Assembly: GCA_001920085.1 (NCBI GenBank)
Contig: MNJC01000071.1
Location: 1 to 36,744, forward strand
DNA length: 36,744 bases
DNA from: Actinobacteria bacterium 13_1_20CM_4_69_9
Lineage (GTDB): Bacteria; Actinomycetota; Thermoleophilia; Gaiellales; Gaiellaceae
Direction: 5' to 3'
Positions 21,788 to 29,630 of this stretch are shown in pieces. A program made the translations under genes and the position numbers. Each line of letters begins with the position of its first letter. Within the stretch, counting starts at the first letter, position 1. The notes below the pieces were generated by a model. That model was not told where the DNA came from. It did not search any database and saw only the letters and a program-made list of their open reading frames with translations.

Positions 21788-22564
21788 TTACAGCCCGAGG
21801 GCGGCGGCGAAGGCCGCGAGCGGCTCGATGTTCGACGGCTCGAAGGTCAGCCCTGTGAACCCGGCCCCGAGCACCTTCGTGCGGCCGGCCACGTCGCCGA
21901 GAATCCGCTCGATCTCGGCGCGGGAAGGGCCTCCGGGCTCCGGCATGAAGACCGACATCTCCGACGGCTCGAGCACGTCGACGTCGAGGGCCACGTACGT
22001 GCAGCCGACGCCGTCGAGCGCCTGCGCAACGCCCTCCTCGCCGATGTGAAGCCCGCTCGCACGGATGAACTCCTCCTCGGGCGGGTCGAGGTTCCGCGCA
22101 CCGACGAGCGCGACGTCGGAGGCCTCGACGGCGCCCGAGTCGAGCAGCATCCGGAGCGGCATTCCCCACTGGTTCCCGGACGGCGAGCTCTCCGGCGTGT
22201 TCAGGTCGCCGTGGGCGTCGAGCCAGACGAGAGCGATCCGTCCCTGGCGGGCTGAGAGCCCTTCGATCGCGCCGACGTGCGAGCAGCAGTCGCCGCCGAG
22301 CACGAGCGGTCGCTCGGGAAGGTCGGCGGCGAGCGCGAGGTTCTGCTCCTCGAGCGTCTCCGCCTCCACGATCCCGGCCTCCGGGAACGGCACCTCCAGC
22401 CACGCAGACTCGGCCATCGCCTCGCCGCCGTCGCCCCAGGCCTGCGGCACGCGCACCAGGCCCGAGTGGAAGACGCGGCCGCACGAATGGCACTCGTAGT
22501 CCGGACCGATGGCGACGGCCGTGTAGGTCTTGCACTCCGGGCACTTCGCGCGCAGCCGGCTCAT
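21788..22564 (-). CDS. Arginase/ureohydrolase-family protein with N-terminal zinc ribbon
   Basis: A 258-residue protein. Residues 1-30 form a C4 zinc ribbon (C8, C11, C25, C28: CPECK, CHSCG). The rest is a ureohydrolase-like domain with metal-site motifs GGDCCSH (residues 90-96), DAHGD (116-120) and DVDVLEP (194-200). Arginases use GGDHS, DAHxD and DxDxxDP, so the first His ligand is Cys93 here and the last Asp is Glu199. Cys at that position occurs in some arginase-family branches. Arginase, agmatinase or formiminoglutamase activity cannot be assigned. The ATG overlaps the stop of the upstream acetyltransferase (ATGA). Its place inside a fatty-acid operon is unexplained. Confidence 0.8.
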   Translation of the reverse strand: MSRLRAKCPECKTYTAVAIGPDYECHSCGRVFHSGLVRVPQAWGDGGEAMAESAWLEVPFPEAGIVEAETLEEQNLALAADLPERPLVLGGDCCSHVGAIEGLSARQGRIALVWLDAHGDLNTPESSPSGNQWGMPLRMLLDSGAVEASDVALVGARNLDPPEEEFIRASGLHIGEEGVAQALDGVGCTYVALDVDVLEPSEMSVFMPEPGGPSRAEIERILGDVAGRTKVLGAGFTGLTFEPSNIEPLAAFAAALGL

Positions 22565-23478
22565 CGCAGCTCCTTACCGTACGCGACCGCCTCGAAGGCG
22601 ACCTGCATGCCGGCGCGCTCGTACAACCGGGTCGCACCGGTGGGATTCTCGGCATCGACGCCGAGCGCCACACGCCGCTTCCCGCGGCGGTAGAACTCGC
22701 CGAACGCGTGCTGGAGGAGCGCGAGCGCGATCCCGCGCTTGCGCCACGGCTTGCGCACGCCGAGCGCCCCGACGAAGCCTGCGCCCGACCGGTCCGGCTC
22801 GTTGCGCATCACGGCGGCGATCTCTTCACCGTCGCGCACGACGAACCACAGCGTCGGATCGAAGTCGGGATCCTGCACGAGCCGTAGCTCGCGCCACTGG
22901 TCGAACGGCATCGCGACGAAGTTCCACTCATCCTCGAATGCCTCGATCAGCGCATCGTGGAACGCCCTCGCCTCCCCCGGCTCGAACGTCTCGAGCTTCA
23001 GCCCGTCGGGAAGCCGTGCGGGCAGCGGCGCTTCTTCCAGCTCGATCATCATCCGGTAATAGCGGCGCAGCTCGCGCATGCCGAATTGCTCGAAGAGACG
23101 ATGCGCGCGGTCGTCCGCGGCCAACGAGAACGTCTGGAGCTTCGGCTTTCGGAGCTCGCCGGCGCGATTCTCGCCTCGCGCAAGGAGCCAGGCGCCGAGC
23201 CCGCGACCCTGATGATCCGGGTGGACGAAGCCGTCGAGCTCGAAGTTGTCGCCGTGAGCGAAACCGGCGGCGTACGCGACGATCGATTCCTCGTCGTGCA
23301 GCACCCATGAGCTGTGCTCGAGGTCCATCAGCCGCCACCAGCCGAGCAACTCGGGTACCGACGACTCGGACCAGCCCTGCACCGCGACGTCGGCGGCGGT
23401 GATCAGCTCGTCGATCGCCGGCGCGTCGTCGACGGTCGCGCGGCGGGCTCCGAGGCCGTCAGGCGGGGGCGAGCTCAT
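22561..23478 (-). CDS. Tandem-GNAT acetyltransferase (two GNAT domains)
   Basis: A 305-residue protein with two GNAT folds, an arrangement like mycothiol synthase MshD and related actinobacterial enzymes. Domain 1 (~1-145) has the acetyl-CoA loop VHPDHQGRGLGAWLL. Domain 2 (~160-305) has VRKPWRKRGIALALLQHA and ends with ENPTGATRLYERAGMQVAF. Both loops keep the R/Q-x-x-G-x-G/A pattern, though domain 2 is the better one. The substrate is unknown; a MshD assignment would need the conserved ligand residues checked. ATG 23478 lies inside the HAD gene (20-nt overlap) and gives an intact first strand (LGARRATVDDAPAID). Its stop overlaps the arginase-like start. Confidence 0.85.
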   Translation of the reverse strand: MSSPPPDGLGARRATVDDAPAIDELITAADVAVQGWSESSVPELLGWWRLMDLEHSSWVLHDEESIVAYAAGFAHGDNFELDGFVHPDHQGRGLGAWLLARGENRAGELRKPKLQTFSLAADDRAHRLFEQFGMRELRRYYRMMIELEEAPLPARLPDGLKLETFEPGEARAFHDALIEAFEDEWNFVAMPFDQWRELRLVQDPDFDPTLWFVVRDGEEIAAVMRNEPDRSGAGFVGALGVRKPWRKRGIALALLQHAFGEFYRRGKRRVALGVDAENPTGATRLYERAGMQVAFEAVAYGKELR

Positions 23479-24088
23479 CCAGCGTGTCGGGCAGGCGCGA
23501 CAGGTCCGGCAGCTCGCGCGTCGGCGCAGGCTCTCCGCCCTCGCCGTACCGGTTGATCCAGACCGTGCGGAGGCCGAGCGCGGTCGCGGGCACGACGTCG
23601 TGGAAATGGCTCTGAGCCACGTGCACGTGCCGCTCGCGCGGAACGTCGATCCGTTGGAAGAAGTGCTCCCAGTGCTCGCTCGCCGGCTTGTACGAGCCGA
23701 TCTCGGACGCGACGATCGCGAGCTCGAAGGGCACGCCGATCCGCGCCATCGACGCGTCGATGAAGTCGCGATCGGTGTTCGAGAGGATCGCGAGCTTCCA
23801 CCCGCGCGACCGCGCGTCCTCGAGCGACGCACGGACCTCGGGGAAGGGCTCCCACGACGGCAGCAAGCGGGCGAGCCTTTCTCCGTCGTCGATGCCGAGC
23901 CTCCGAGCGGCCTCTGTCATGACGTCGCGGTACGAGCGGTCGGGATTCTCCGCCTGCACCTCTGGCTCGACCTCGTGATAACGCCCGAGCAGCTCGTCGC
24001 TCCCGAGCGCACGGCGAAGCCCGCCGTTCCAGTCGATCAGCGTGCCGTAGCAGTCGAATGTCGCCCAGCGGTCTTGTCCGGAGACCAC
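23459..24088 (-). CDS. HAD-superfamily hydrolase (2-haloacid dehalogenase type)
   Basis: A 209-residue HAD hydrolase. Motif I is FDCYGTLIDW (nucleophile Asp near residue 11). Motif II is ILSNTDRDF. The motif III Lys is in SYKPASEHW, and motif IV is HVAQSHFHDVVPATALGLRTVWINR. The overall layout, with SYKP and a short helical cap, matches type II 2-haloacid dehalogenases, but the motif IV region SHFHD lacks the usual S-x-N-x-x-D wording, so the substrate is open; phosphatase activity is possible. It starts with GTG 9 nt after fabF and overlaps the next acetyltransferase by 20 nt, so it is part of the fatty-acid operon by position. Confidence 0.87.
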   Translation of the reverse strand: MVSGQDRWATFDCYGTLIDWNGGLRRALGSDELLGRYHEVEPEVQAENPDRSYRDVMTEAARRLGIDDGERLARLLPSWEPFPEVRASLEDARSRGWKLAILSNTDRDFIDASMARIGVPFELAIVASEIGSYKPASEHWEHFFQRIDVPRERHVHVAQSHFHDVVPATALGLRTVWINRYGEGGEPAPTRELPDLSRLPDTLDELAPA

Positions 24089-24097
24089 GGCCGCGAG

Positions 24098-25354
24098 CTA
24101 TTCGTCGAAACGCTTGAGGACGATCGACGCGTTGTGACCACCGAAGCCGAAAGAGTTGGACACGCCGACCCGCACGTCCGCGTCGCGCGACTCGTTCGGG
24201 ATGTAGTCGAGGTCGCACTCGGGGTCCGGCACCTCGTAGTTGATCGTCGGCGGGAGCTTCCCGTCGCGGATCGCGAGCGTCGTGAAGATCGCCTCGACCG
24301 CGCCGCCGGCACCGAGGCAGTGCCCCGTTGCGCCCTTGGTCGAGGAGATCGGCGTCTTGCCCGCCTTCTCCTCGCCGATCGCGAGCTTGATCACCCGCGT
24401 CTCGGCGGCATCGCCGAGGGGCGTCGACGTGCCGTGCGCGTTGATGTAGTCGATCTCCTCCGGCTCGATCCCCGCATCGCCGAACGCCATCTTCATTGCG
24501 CGCGCAGGATTGGTGCCGGTCGGGTCGGGCTCGGTCACGTGCTTCGCGTCGGACGACAGGCCGTAGCCTGCGAGCTCTGCGTAGACCTTCGCCCCGCGTG
24601 CGCGCGCATGCTCGAGCTCCTCGAGCACGACGACCGCGCCTGCCTCGCCCATGACGAAGCCGTCGCGACCGGCATCGAACGGCCGGCTCGCCCGCTTCGG
24701 GTCGTCGTTGCGTCGGGAAAGCGCACGCATCGCAGCGAAGCCCGCAATGCCGACCTGGTTGATCGCAGACTCGGTGCCGCCGCACAACATGACGTCGGCG
24801 CGACCGAGGCGGATGTCGTCGAGCCCTTGGCCGATCGCCATGTTCGACGCCGCACATGCTGTGCACTCCGACGACAACGGGCCGCGCGTGCCGAGCTCCA
24901 TCGAGACCCAGCCGGCGCCCATGTTCGGGATGATGCAGGGGATCGCGAACGGGTTGACGCGGTCGGGCCCGCGCTCCTTCAGCGTGTCGTAGCAGTCCTG
25001 GAACGACTTGATCCCGCCGATGCCCGTGGCGATCGAGGCGCCGATCCGGTCGGCCTCGGCCGCGATGTCGATGCCCGCGTCGGCCTCGGCCTGGCGCGCG
25101 GCGGCGAGGATCAGCTGCGCGAAACGGTCCATGCGCCTGGCCTGCTTGCGGTCGATGTACCGGGCGGGGTCGAAGTCCTTCACCTCGCAGGCGAAGTGGA
25201 CGAAGTAGTCGGACGAGTCGAACTGCGTGATCTCGGCGGCGCCGGACTCGCCGGCGAGCAAGTTCTTCCAGGTCGTCTCGACGTCGTTTCCGAGCGGGGT
25301 GACGGCACCCATGCCCGTGATCACGACTCTGCGCCGGCCGTTCTGTGACATCAC
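24098..25354 (-). CDS. fabF: Beta-ketoacyl-ACP synthase II FabF
   Basis: A 418-residue condensing enzyme that elongates acyl-ACP with malonyl-ACP. The catalytic triad is visible: Cys167 in SSECTACAASNMAIGQG, first His in NAHGTSTPLGD, second His in GATGHCLGAGG. The C-terminal GFGGHNASIVLKR is typical. The start is either GTG 25354, which overlaps the fabG stop (GTGA), or the next codon ATG 25351. In the standard fab order, acpP would lie between fabG and fabF; here there is no space for it. Confidence 0.97.
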   Translation of the reverse strand: MMSQNGRRRVVITGMGAVTPLGNDVETTWKNLLAGESGAAEITQFDSSDYFVHFACEVKDFDPARYIDRKQARRMDRFAQLILAAARQAEADAGIDIAAEADRIGASIATGIGGIKSFQDCYDTLKERGPDRVNPFAIPCIIPNMGAGWVSMELGTRGPLSSECTACAASNMAIGQGLDDIRLGRADVMLCGGTESAINQVGIAGFAAMRALSRRNDDPKRASRPFDAGRDGFVMGEAGAVVVLEELEHARARGAKVYAELAGYGLSSDAKHVTEPDPTGTNPARAMKMAFGDAGIEPEEIDYINAHGTSTPLGDAAETRVIKLAIGEEKAGKTPISSTKGATGHCLGAGGAVEAIFTTLAIRDGKLPPTINYEVPDPECDLDYIPNESRDADVRVGVSNSFGFGGHNASIVLKRFDE

Positions 25355-26082
25355 ATCCCCAGTCCGCCGTCGACGAGCAGCACTTCACCGGTGATGAAGG
25401 CGGCCTCGTCGGAGGAGAGAAACCGTACCGCGCCGGCAACGTCCTGCGGCGTGCCGAAACGGCCGAGCGGCGTGTTGGCGAGCATGAGCTGTTTCATCTC
25501 GTCGGCGATCACCTCCGTCAGACGCGTGTCGACGTACCCGGGTGCGACGACGTTTGCACGCACGCCGCGATTGCCGAGCTCACGCGCGAGCGCCTTGGTG
25601 AAGCCGATGATGCCCGCCTTCGACGCGGAGTAGTTCGTCTGGCCAGGATTCCCGTGCAGGCCGACGATGCTGGAGATGTTCACGATCGAGCCGCTGCGGC
25701 GCTTCATCATCCCGCGCGCCGCCGCGCGGCAGGTGTGGAAGACACCGCCGAGGTTCGTCGCGATGACGTCGCTCCAGTCGTCGTCCGGCATGCGTGCGAG
25801 GAGCCCGTCGCGCGTGATCCCGGCGTTGTTGACGAGGATGTCGAGCTCGCCCGCTGCATCCACGAGCGCCTTGGCCTCGTCGGCGTCGGCAACGTCGGCA
25901 TGGACCGCCTTCGCACCCGCCTCCCGTGCGACGGCTTCGGCCTCGTCCTTGCCCGACCGGTAGCTCAGGGTCACGGTCGCACCCGCGCCTGCCAGCTCCA
26001 GCGCGATGGCGCGGCCGATCCCACGCGAGCCTCCCGTGACGAGGGCGGTCTTGCCCTCGAGCGACGCGAAGGGGTCAGGCAG
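25351..26082 (-). CDS. fabG: 3-oxoacyl-ACP reductase FabG (apparent CTG start)
   Basis: FabG reduces 3-oxoacyl-ACP with NADPH. The short-chain dehydrogenase motifs are complete: GGSRGIG at 17-23, NNAG near 85, and Ser138, Tyr151 and Lys155 in NISS and YSASK. It ends FITGEVLLVDGGLGM. From CTG 26082 the protein has 243 residues, the normal length. No ATG, GTG or TTG exists in this frame between an upstream in-frame stop in fabD (about 26140) and GTG 25974, which is beyond the cofactor-binding motif and would give a dead enzyme. GAGGAG lies 10 nt upstream of the CTG. The start overlaps the fabD end by 8 nt (CTGCCTGA). Confidence 0.95.
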   Translation of the reverse strand: MPDPFASLEGKTALVTGGSRGIGRAIALELAGAGATVTLSYRSGKDEAEAVAREAGAKAVHADVADADEAKALVDAAGELDILVNNAGITRDGLLARMPDDDWSDVIATNLGGVFHTCRAAARGMMKRRSGSIVNISSIVGLHGNPGQTNYSASKAGIIGFTKALARELGNRGVRANVVAPGYVDTRLTEVIADEMKQLMLANTPLGRFGTPQDVAGAVRFLSSDEAAFITGEVLLVDGGLGM

Positions 26083-27004
26083 AGGCGAGTGTCTCCTCGA
26101 GCTTGTCGAGTGCGTCCGGGGTCGAGACCGAGATCGTCTTCACGTCCCGGTCGATGCGCTTGACCAGCCCCGAGAGCACGTTGCCGGGCCCAACTTCGAC
26201 GAATGTGTGCGCGCCCTCGCGGAGCAGAGCCTGCGCGGCCTGGGTGAAGCGCACCGGTGCGGTCAGCTGCTCGACGAGCAGCGGCCCCATCCGCTTCGCG
26301 TCCTCGACCCGCGCCGTGACGGTCGACATGAAGGGGGCCGTCGGCTCAGAAAACTTCACCCGCTCGAGCGCGGGCCGCAGCCGGTCGGCGGCGCGCGCCA
26401 CCAACGGGCTGTGGAACGCCCCGGAGACTCGGAGCTTGACGGCGCGCCGCGCTCCTTCCTGCTCGGCGAGCTGGCATGCCTCGTCGACCGCCGGGTTCTC
26501 GCCCGAGACGACGATCTGGCCCGGACAGTTGTAGTTCGCCGGCCACACGTTGAGGATGCGCCGGCAGATCCGCTCCACGACCTCGTCGTCGAGACCGAGG
26601 ATCGCCGCCATCGACCCGGGGTTCCGCTTCGCCGCATCGGCCATCGCGAGGCCGCGTTCGCGCACGAGGCCGATTGCCTCCTCGACCTTCAGCGCACCGG
26701 CCGACGCGAGCGCCGCGAACTCGCCCACCGAGTGGCCCACAACGAAGTCGGGCTTGATTCCCCGCGCACGGATCGCGGCCAGGACCGCGAGGCTCGTGGC
26801 GACGAGCGCCGGCTGCTGCACCTCGGTCTGGACGAGCTCGTCCTCGGGCCCCTCGAAGCAGAGGTGCACGAGGTCGAGGCCCGAAGCCTCGCTGCCGCGC
26901 GTGAATACATCCATCGCCTCCGGGACCGCCTCCGCGATCTCGCGCCCCATGCCCACCTCGAGCGAGCCCTGGCCCGGGAAGCAGAAAGCGACGCCGCCCT
27001 TCAC
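26075..27004 (-). CDS. fabD: Malonyl-CoA:ACP transacylase FabD
   Basis: FabD loads malonate from CoA onto acyl carrier protein. It has 309 residues. Motifs are FCFPGQGSLEVGMG at the N-terminus, the nucleophile Ser92 in VVGHSVGEFAAL, the Arg-containing RERGLAMADA, SGAFHSPLV with the active-site His, and EVGPGNVLSGL near the end. GTG 27004 overlaps the fabH stop (GTGA) and begins just before the conserved FPGQG block; an in-frame extension upstream would run through fabH sequence without conserved residues. The 3' end contains the apparent fabG start. Confidence 0.96.
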   Translation of the reverse strand: MKGGVAFCFPGQGSLEVGMGREIAEAVPEAMDVFTRGSEASGLDLVHLCFEGPEDELVQTEVQQPALVATSLAVLAAIRARGIKPDFVVGHSVGEFAALASAGALKVEEAIGLVRERGLAMADAAKRNPGSMAAILGLDDEVVERICRRILNVWPANYNCPGQIVVSGENPAVDEACQLAEQEGARRAVKLRVSGAFHSPLVARAADRLRPALERVKFSEPTAPFMSTVTARVEDAKRMGPLLVEQLTAPVRFTQAAQALLREGAHTFVEVGPGNVLSGLVKRIDRDVKTISVSTPDALDKLEETLASA

Positions 27005-27990
27005 AGAGTCCACTTCATGAGGCCGGATCCCCACGTGAGGCCCGCTCCCATGCCCGTCATCAACACCAGATCTCCCTTCTTCAACCGCCCGTCCCGTTGC
27101 GCCTCCGCGAGCGCCAGCGGGATTGAACCAGACGACGTGTTCCCATAACGGTCAACATTCACAACCATCCGCTCCCGCGGGATCCCGAGCTTCTGGGCCG
27201 CGTGATCCATGATCCGCACGTTCGCCTGGTGCGGAACGTAGACGTCCACCTCGTCGACCGACACCCCGCAGCAGTCGAGAACTGCCTCTGCGGACGACAC
27301 GAGTACCCGCGTCGCGAACCTGAACACCTCACGACCGTTCATGTGGACATAGCCGTTCCCGGTCGCGTCCTCGATACGGCGCGAGCCGCTGCCGGGCAGC
27401 GAGAGGTGGATCCCGCCCCCGCCGTCGGCGCCGAGCTCGAAGCCGAGGAAGCCTCGCTGCGGCGTCCGCTCGAGCACGACGGCGCCGGCTCCATCGCCGA
27501 AGAGGACCAGCGTCGAGCGGTCGGTCCAGTCGAGGATGCGCGAGAGGACGTCGCCGCCCACGACGAGCGCGCGTTCCGCGAGGCCCGCCGCCATCATCCC
27601 GTACGCCTGCGCGAGCGCGTACATGAAGCCCGTGCAGCCGGCGAGCAGGTCGTACGCCCCGGCGTCCGGCGCGCCGAGCACGTCGGCGAGCAGCGCGCTC
27701 GAGGTCGGGAACATCATGTCCGGCGTCACGGTCGCGCAGACGAGCAGGTCGACGTCCCTGGCCTCCACCCCGGCCTGCGCGAGCGCGGCTCGGGCCGCGG
27801 GAAGCGCGAGATCCGTGAGCGCCTCCTCGGGCGCGGCGATGCGCCGCTCCTTGATGCCGGTGCGCTCGGTGATCCACTCGTCCGTCGTGTCGACGAGCGT
27901 GGAGAGCTCCTCGTTCGTCAGCACGCGCTTCGGTGCATACGCGCCGAGGCCTGTGATGGAGATGGGGTCGCCCTGCGCCTTGCCGAGCAT
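27001..27990 (-). CDS. fabH: Beta-ketoacyl-ACP synthase III FabH
   Basis: FabH starts fatty-acid synthesis by condensing an acyl-CoA primer with malonyl-ACP. It has 329 residues and a Cys-His-Asn triad: Cys119 in LLAGCTGFMYAL, His254 in VPHQANVRI, Asn284 in RYGNTSSGSIPLAL. The N-terminal SITGLGAYAPKRVLTNEEL and DEWITERTGIKERR are typical. Primer specificity (acetyl or branched) cannot be read with confidence. ATG 27990 overlaps the fabZ TGA by one base (TGATG), and its stop overlaps the fabD start. Confidence 0.97.
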   Translation of the reverse strand: MLGKAQGDPISITGLGAYAPKRVLTNEELSTLVDTTDEWITERTGIKERRIAAPEEALTDLALPAARAALAQAGVEARDVDLLVCATVTPDMMFPTSSALLADVLGAPDAGAYDLLAGCTGFMYALAQAYGMMAAGLAERALVVGGDVLSRILDWTDRSTLVLFGDGAGAVVLERTPQRGFLGFELGADGGGGIHLSLPGSGSRRIEDATGNGYVHMNGREVFRFATRVLVSSAEAVLDCCGVSVDEVDVYVPHQANVRIMDHAAQKLGIPRERMVVNVDRYGNTSSGSIPLALAEAQRDGRLKKGDLVLMTGMGAGLTWGSGLMKWTL

Positions 27991-28409
27991 CAGCGCTCCA
28001 CCGCAAAGGTCAGCGTCGCCTTGCACGCGAGCTCCCCGTCGACGCGCGCCTCGGCCTTGCCGCGACCGATCGGGCCCCGCACACGGTCGAGCTCGCAGCG
28101 CAGCTCGAGCACGTCACCCGGCTCGACGATCCGCTTGAAGCGGCACTCGTCGATGCCGGCGAAGAACGCGAGCTTCCCGCGATTCTCCTCCTCGCTCAGC
28201 ACCGCGACTGCGCCCGTCTGCGCGAGCGCCTCGACGATCAGGACACCCGGCATGATCGGCCGCCCGGGAAAGTGCCCCTGCAAGTACCACTCGTCTGGAC
28301 GCACCGTCTTTCGCGCCACGGCGCCGACCCCCGGCGTGACTTCCAGCACCTCGTCGATCAGCAGGAACGGCTCGCGATGCGGGAGGATCTGCTCGATCGC
28401 GACCGTCAT
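27990..28409 (-). CDS. fabZ: 3-hydroxyacyl-ACP dehydratase FabZ
   Basis: FabZ dehydrates 3-hydroxyacyl-ACP in each elongation cycle. The 139-residue hot-dog protein contains [13 protein letters not shown], the catalytic His in [15 protein letters not shown], and the Glu in [10 protein letters not shown] about 14 residues later. ATG 28409 overlaps the sigma-factor stop (ATGA), which ties fab expression to the sigma gene. Placing fabZ at the head of fabH-fabD-fabG-fabF gives every core elongation step here except enoyl-ACP reductase and the carrier protein. Confidence 0.96.
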   Translation of the reverse strand: MTVAIEQILPHREPFLLIDEVLEVTPGVGAVARKTVRPDEWYLQGHFPGRPIMPGVLIVEALAQTGAVAVLSEEENRGKLAFFAGIDECRFKRIVEPGDVLELRCELDRVRGPIGRGKAEARVDGELACKATLTFAVER

Positions 28410-29014
28410 CCGACGTCGGAAAGCTTGTCGCGCAACCGGTTCCGGCCGCGATGCGCATAGCACTTCGCGGTGCCGACGGGCATGTCGGAAACCGCCGCGA
28501 TCTCCTCGAAGGACAGCCCGAGCGCGTCCTTGAGCACGACGACCCGTGCCTGGTCCGGCGCGATCTCGGCGAGGCAGCGGCTCAACTCGCTGCGCAGCTC
28601 GCTGCGGTCCGCCTCGTGGACGGGATCGGCGTCGGTCGCCGCGCGGCGATCCTCGAGCAGCGGCTCGCAGGCCCGGGCACGCTGGCGGTTCGCGACGTCG
28701 CGGCACGCGTTGATCGTGAGCCGGTGCAGCCACGTCGCGAACTGAGCCTCGCCCCGGAACTGCCCGATTCGCGTGCAGAGCTTCGCGAGCGCCTCCTGGG
28801 CGGCGTCGCGCGCATCCTCCGGATCGCGCAGGATGTGGAACGCGACCTTGTCCACGCGCGCGGCGTGCCGTTCGCACAGCACCTCGAGCGCGCGCGTGTC
28901 GCCGTCTTTTGCCCTTTTGACCAGGATCGGATCGCTCAGCCGTGCATAGACCAGTGGCCCTTCGGGTCGGAAGGACTGCTGAATTGGACGGCGGCGGCTT
29001 CGCGGCAGTTGCAT
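28406..29014 (-). CDS. ECF-type sigma-70 family factor heading the fab operon
   Basis: A 202-residue sigma factor. After a basic 25-residue N-terminal extension, sigma-2 runs about residues 28-100 ([59 protein letters not shown]). Sigma-4 runs about 135-200 ([39 protein letters not shown]). No anti-sigma gene is adjacent. The stop overlaps the fabZ start (ATGA), so it is the first cistron of the fatty-acid operon. It may control its own operon or respond to membrane-lipid state; both are inference. The upstream gap to the divergent birA is 22 bp and holds a CTAGTCTAG palindrome with a possible -10 for each strand. Confidence 0.92.
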   Translation of the reverse strand: MQLPRSRRRPIQQSFRPEGPLVYARLSDPILVKRAKDGDTRALEVLCERHAARVDKVAFHILRDPEDARDAAQEALAKLCTRIGQFRGEAQFATWLHRLTINACRDVANRQRARACEPLLEDRRAATDADPVHEADRSELRSELSRCLAEIAPDQARVVVLKDALGLSFEEIAAVSDMPVGTAKCYAHRGRNRLRDKLSDVG

Positions 29015-29024
29015 CTCGCGGTTC

Positions 29025-29031
29025 TAGTCTA
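29025..29031. promoter_or_regulatory. Overlapping divergent -10-like hexamers (birA / sigma-fab)
   Basis: Inside the palindrome CTAGTCTAG, TAGTCT (29025-29030, plus) ends 6 nt before the birA GTG. TAGACT (29031-29026, minus) ends 11 nt before the sigma-factor ATG. If both are used, RNA polymerase binding on one strand would exclude the other, giving antagonistic control of biotin ligase and the fatty-acid operon. Confidence 0.35.
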
Positions 29032-29036
29032 GGAGG

Positions 29037-29630
29037 GTGGCGGATTCGCTCGCCCCGGACGTCGTGCGGCCGCTGCTGAGCGGCCGCTTCGGACACGTCT
29101 ACCGGTACGAGGAGCTCCTGGAGTCGACCCAGCGGCTCCTTCGGCCGGACGACCCGGAGGGGGCGGTCGCCGTCGCCGAGGAGCAGAGCGAGGGTCGTGG
29201 GCGCCTCGACCGCAGGTGGCATGCACCCGCGAGAACGAGCGTGCTCGTCTCGATGCTGCTGCGACCGGCTGTCGAGTCCCCGCGCCTGCCCGAGCTGTCC
29301 CTGGTGACGGGCGGCGCCGTCGCCGAGGCGATCGCAGAGGTGACGGGGCTCGAGCCTGCGATCAAGTTCCCGAACGACGTCTTGCTCGGCGGGAAGAAGG
29401 TGGCGGGGATCCTGGCCGAGTCGAGCGAGGGCCGTGTCGTGCTCGGGATCGGCGTCAACGCGAACCAGACTGCCGACCAGCTCCCCACCGACGCCCAGAC
29501 CGAGCCCACGTCCCTTCGGCTCGAGCTCGGCGAGCCCGTGGACCGCGCCGAGTTGCTGGCCGCGATCCTGCGCCACGTCGAGCGCGCCTACGACGCCTGG
29601 ATCGTTACGGGAACTTCAGCGTCCGGCTGA
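29037..29630 (+). CDS. birA: Biotin--[acetyl-CoA-carboxylase] ligase BirA, short form
   Basis: BirA activates biotin with ATP and attaches it to the biotin carboxyl carrier of acetyl-CoA carboxylase. It has 197 residues. Motifs are STQRLL, the biotinyl-AMP loop GRGRLDRRW at 53-61, [17 protein letters not shown] near 109-125, and GIGVNAN. There is no N-terminal DNA-binding domain, so it is a ligase only. The C-terminal SH3-like domain (usually about 45-50 residues) is also missing; the frame ends just after the last catalytic-domain helix. It starts with GTG directly after AGGAGG (no spacer), so leaderless initiation from TAGTCT is likelier than use of that Shine-Dalgarno. Its last 26 nt overlap the convergent amidase gene. 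Confidence 0.9.
   Translation: MADSLAPDVVRPLLSGRFGHVYRYEELLESTQRLLRPDDPEGAVAVAEEQSEGRGRLDRRWHAPARTSVLVSMLLRPAVESPRLPELSLVTGGAVAEAIAEVTGLEPAIKFPNDVLLGGKKVAGILAESSEGRVVLGIGVNANQTADQLPTDAQTEPTSLRLELGEPVDRAELLAAILRHVERAYDAWIVTGTSASG

Noticed and set aside
26076-26078. A CTGA overlap as the fabG start
   Set aside because: The CTG at 26078 is out of frame with the FabG Rossmann motif; the in-frame CTG is four bases further upstream at 26082 (CTGCCTGA).
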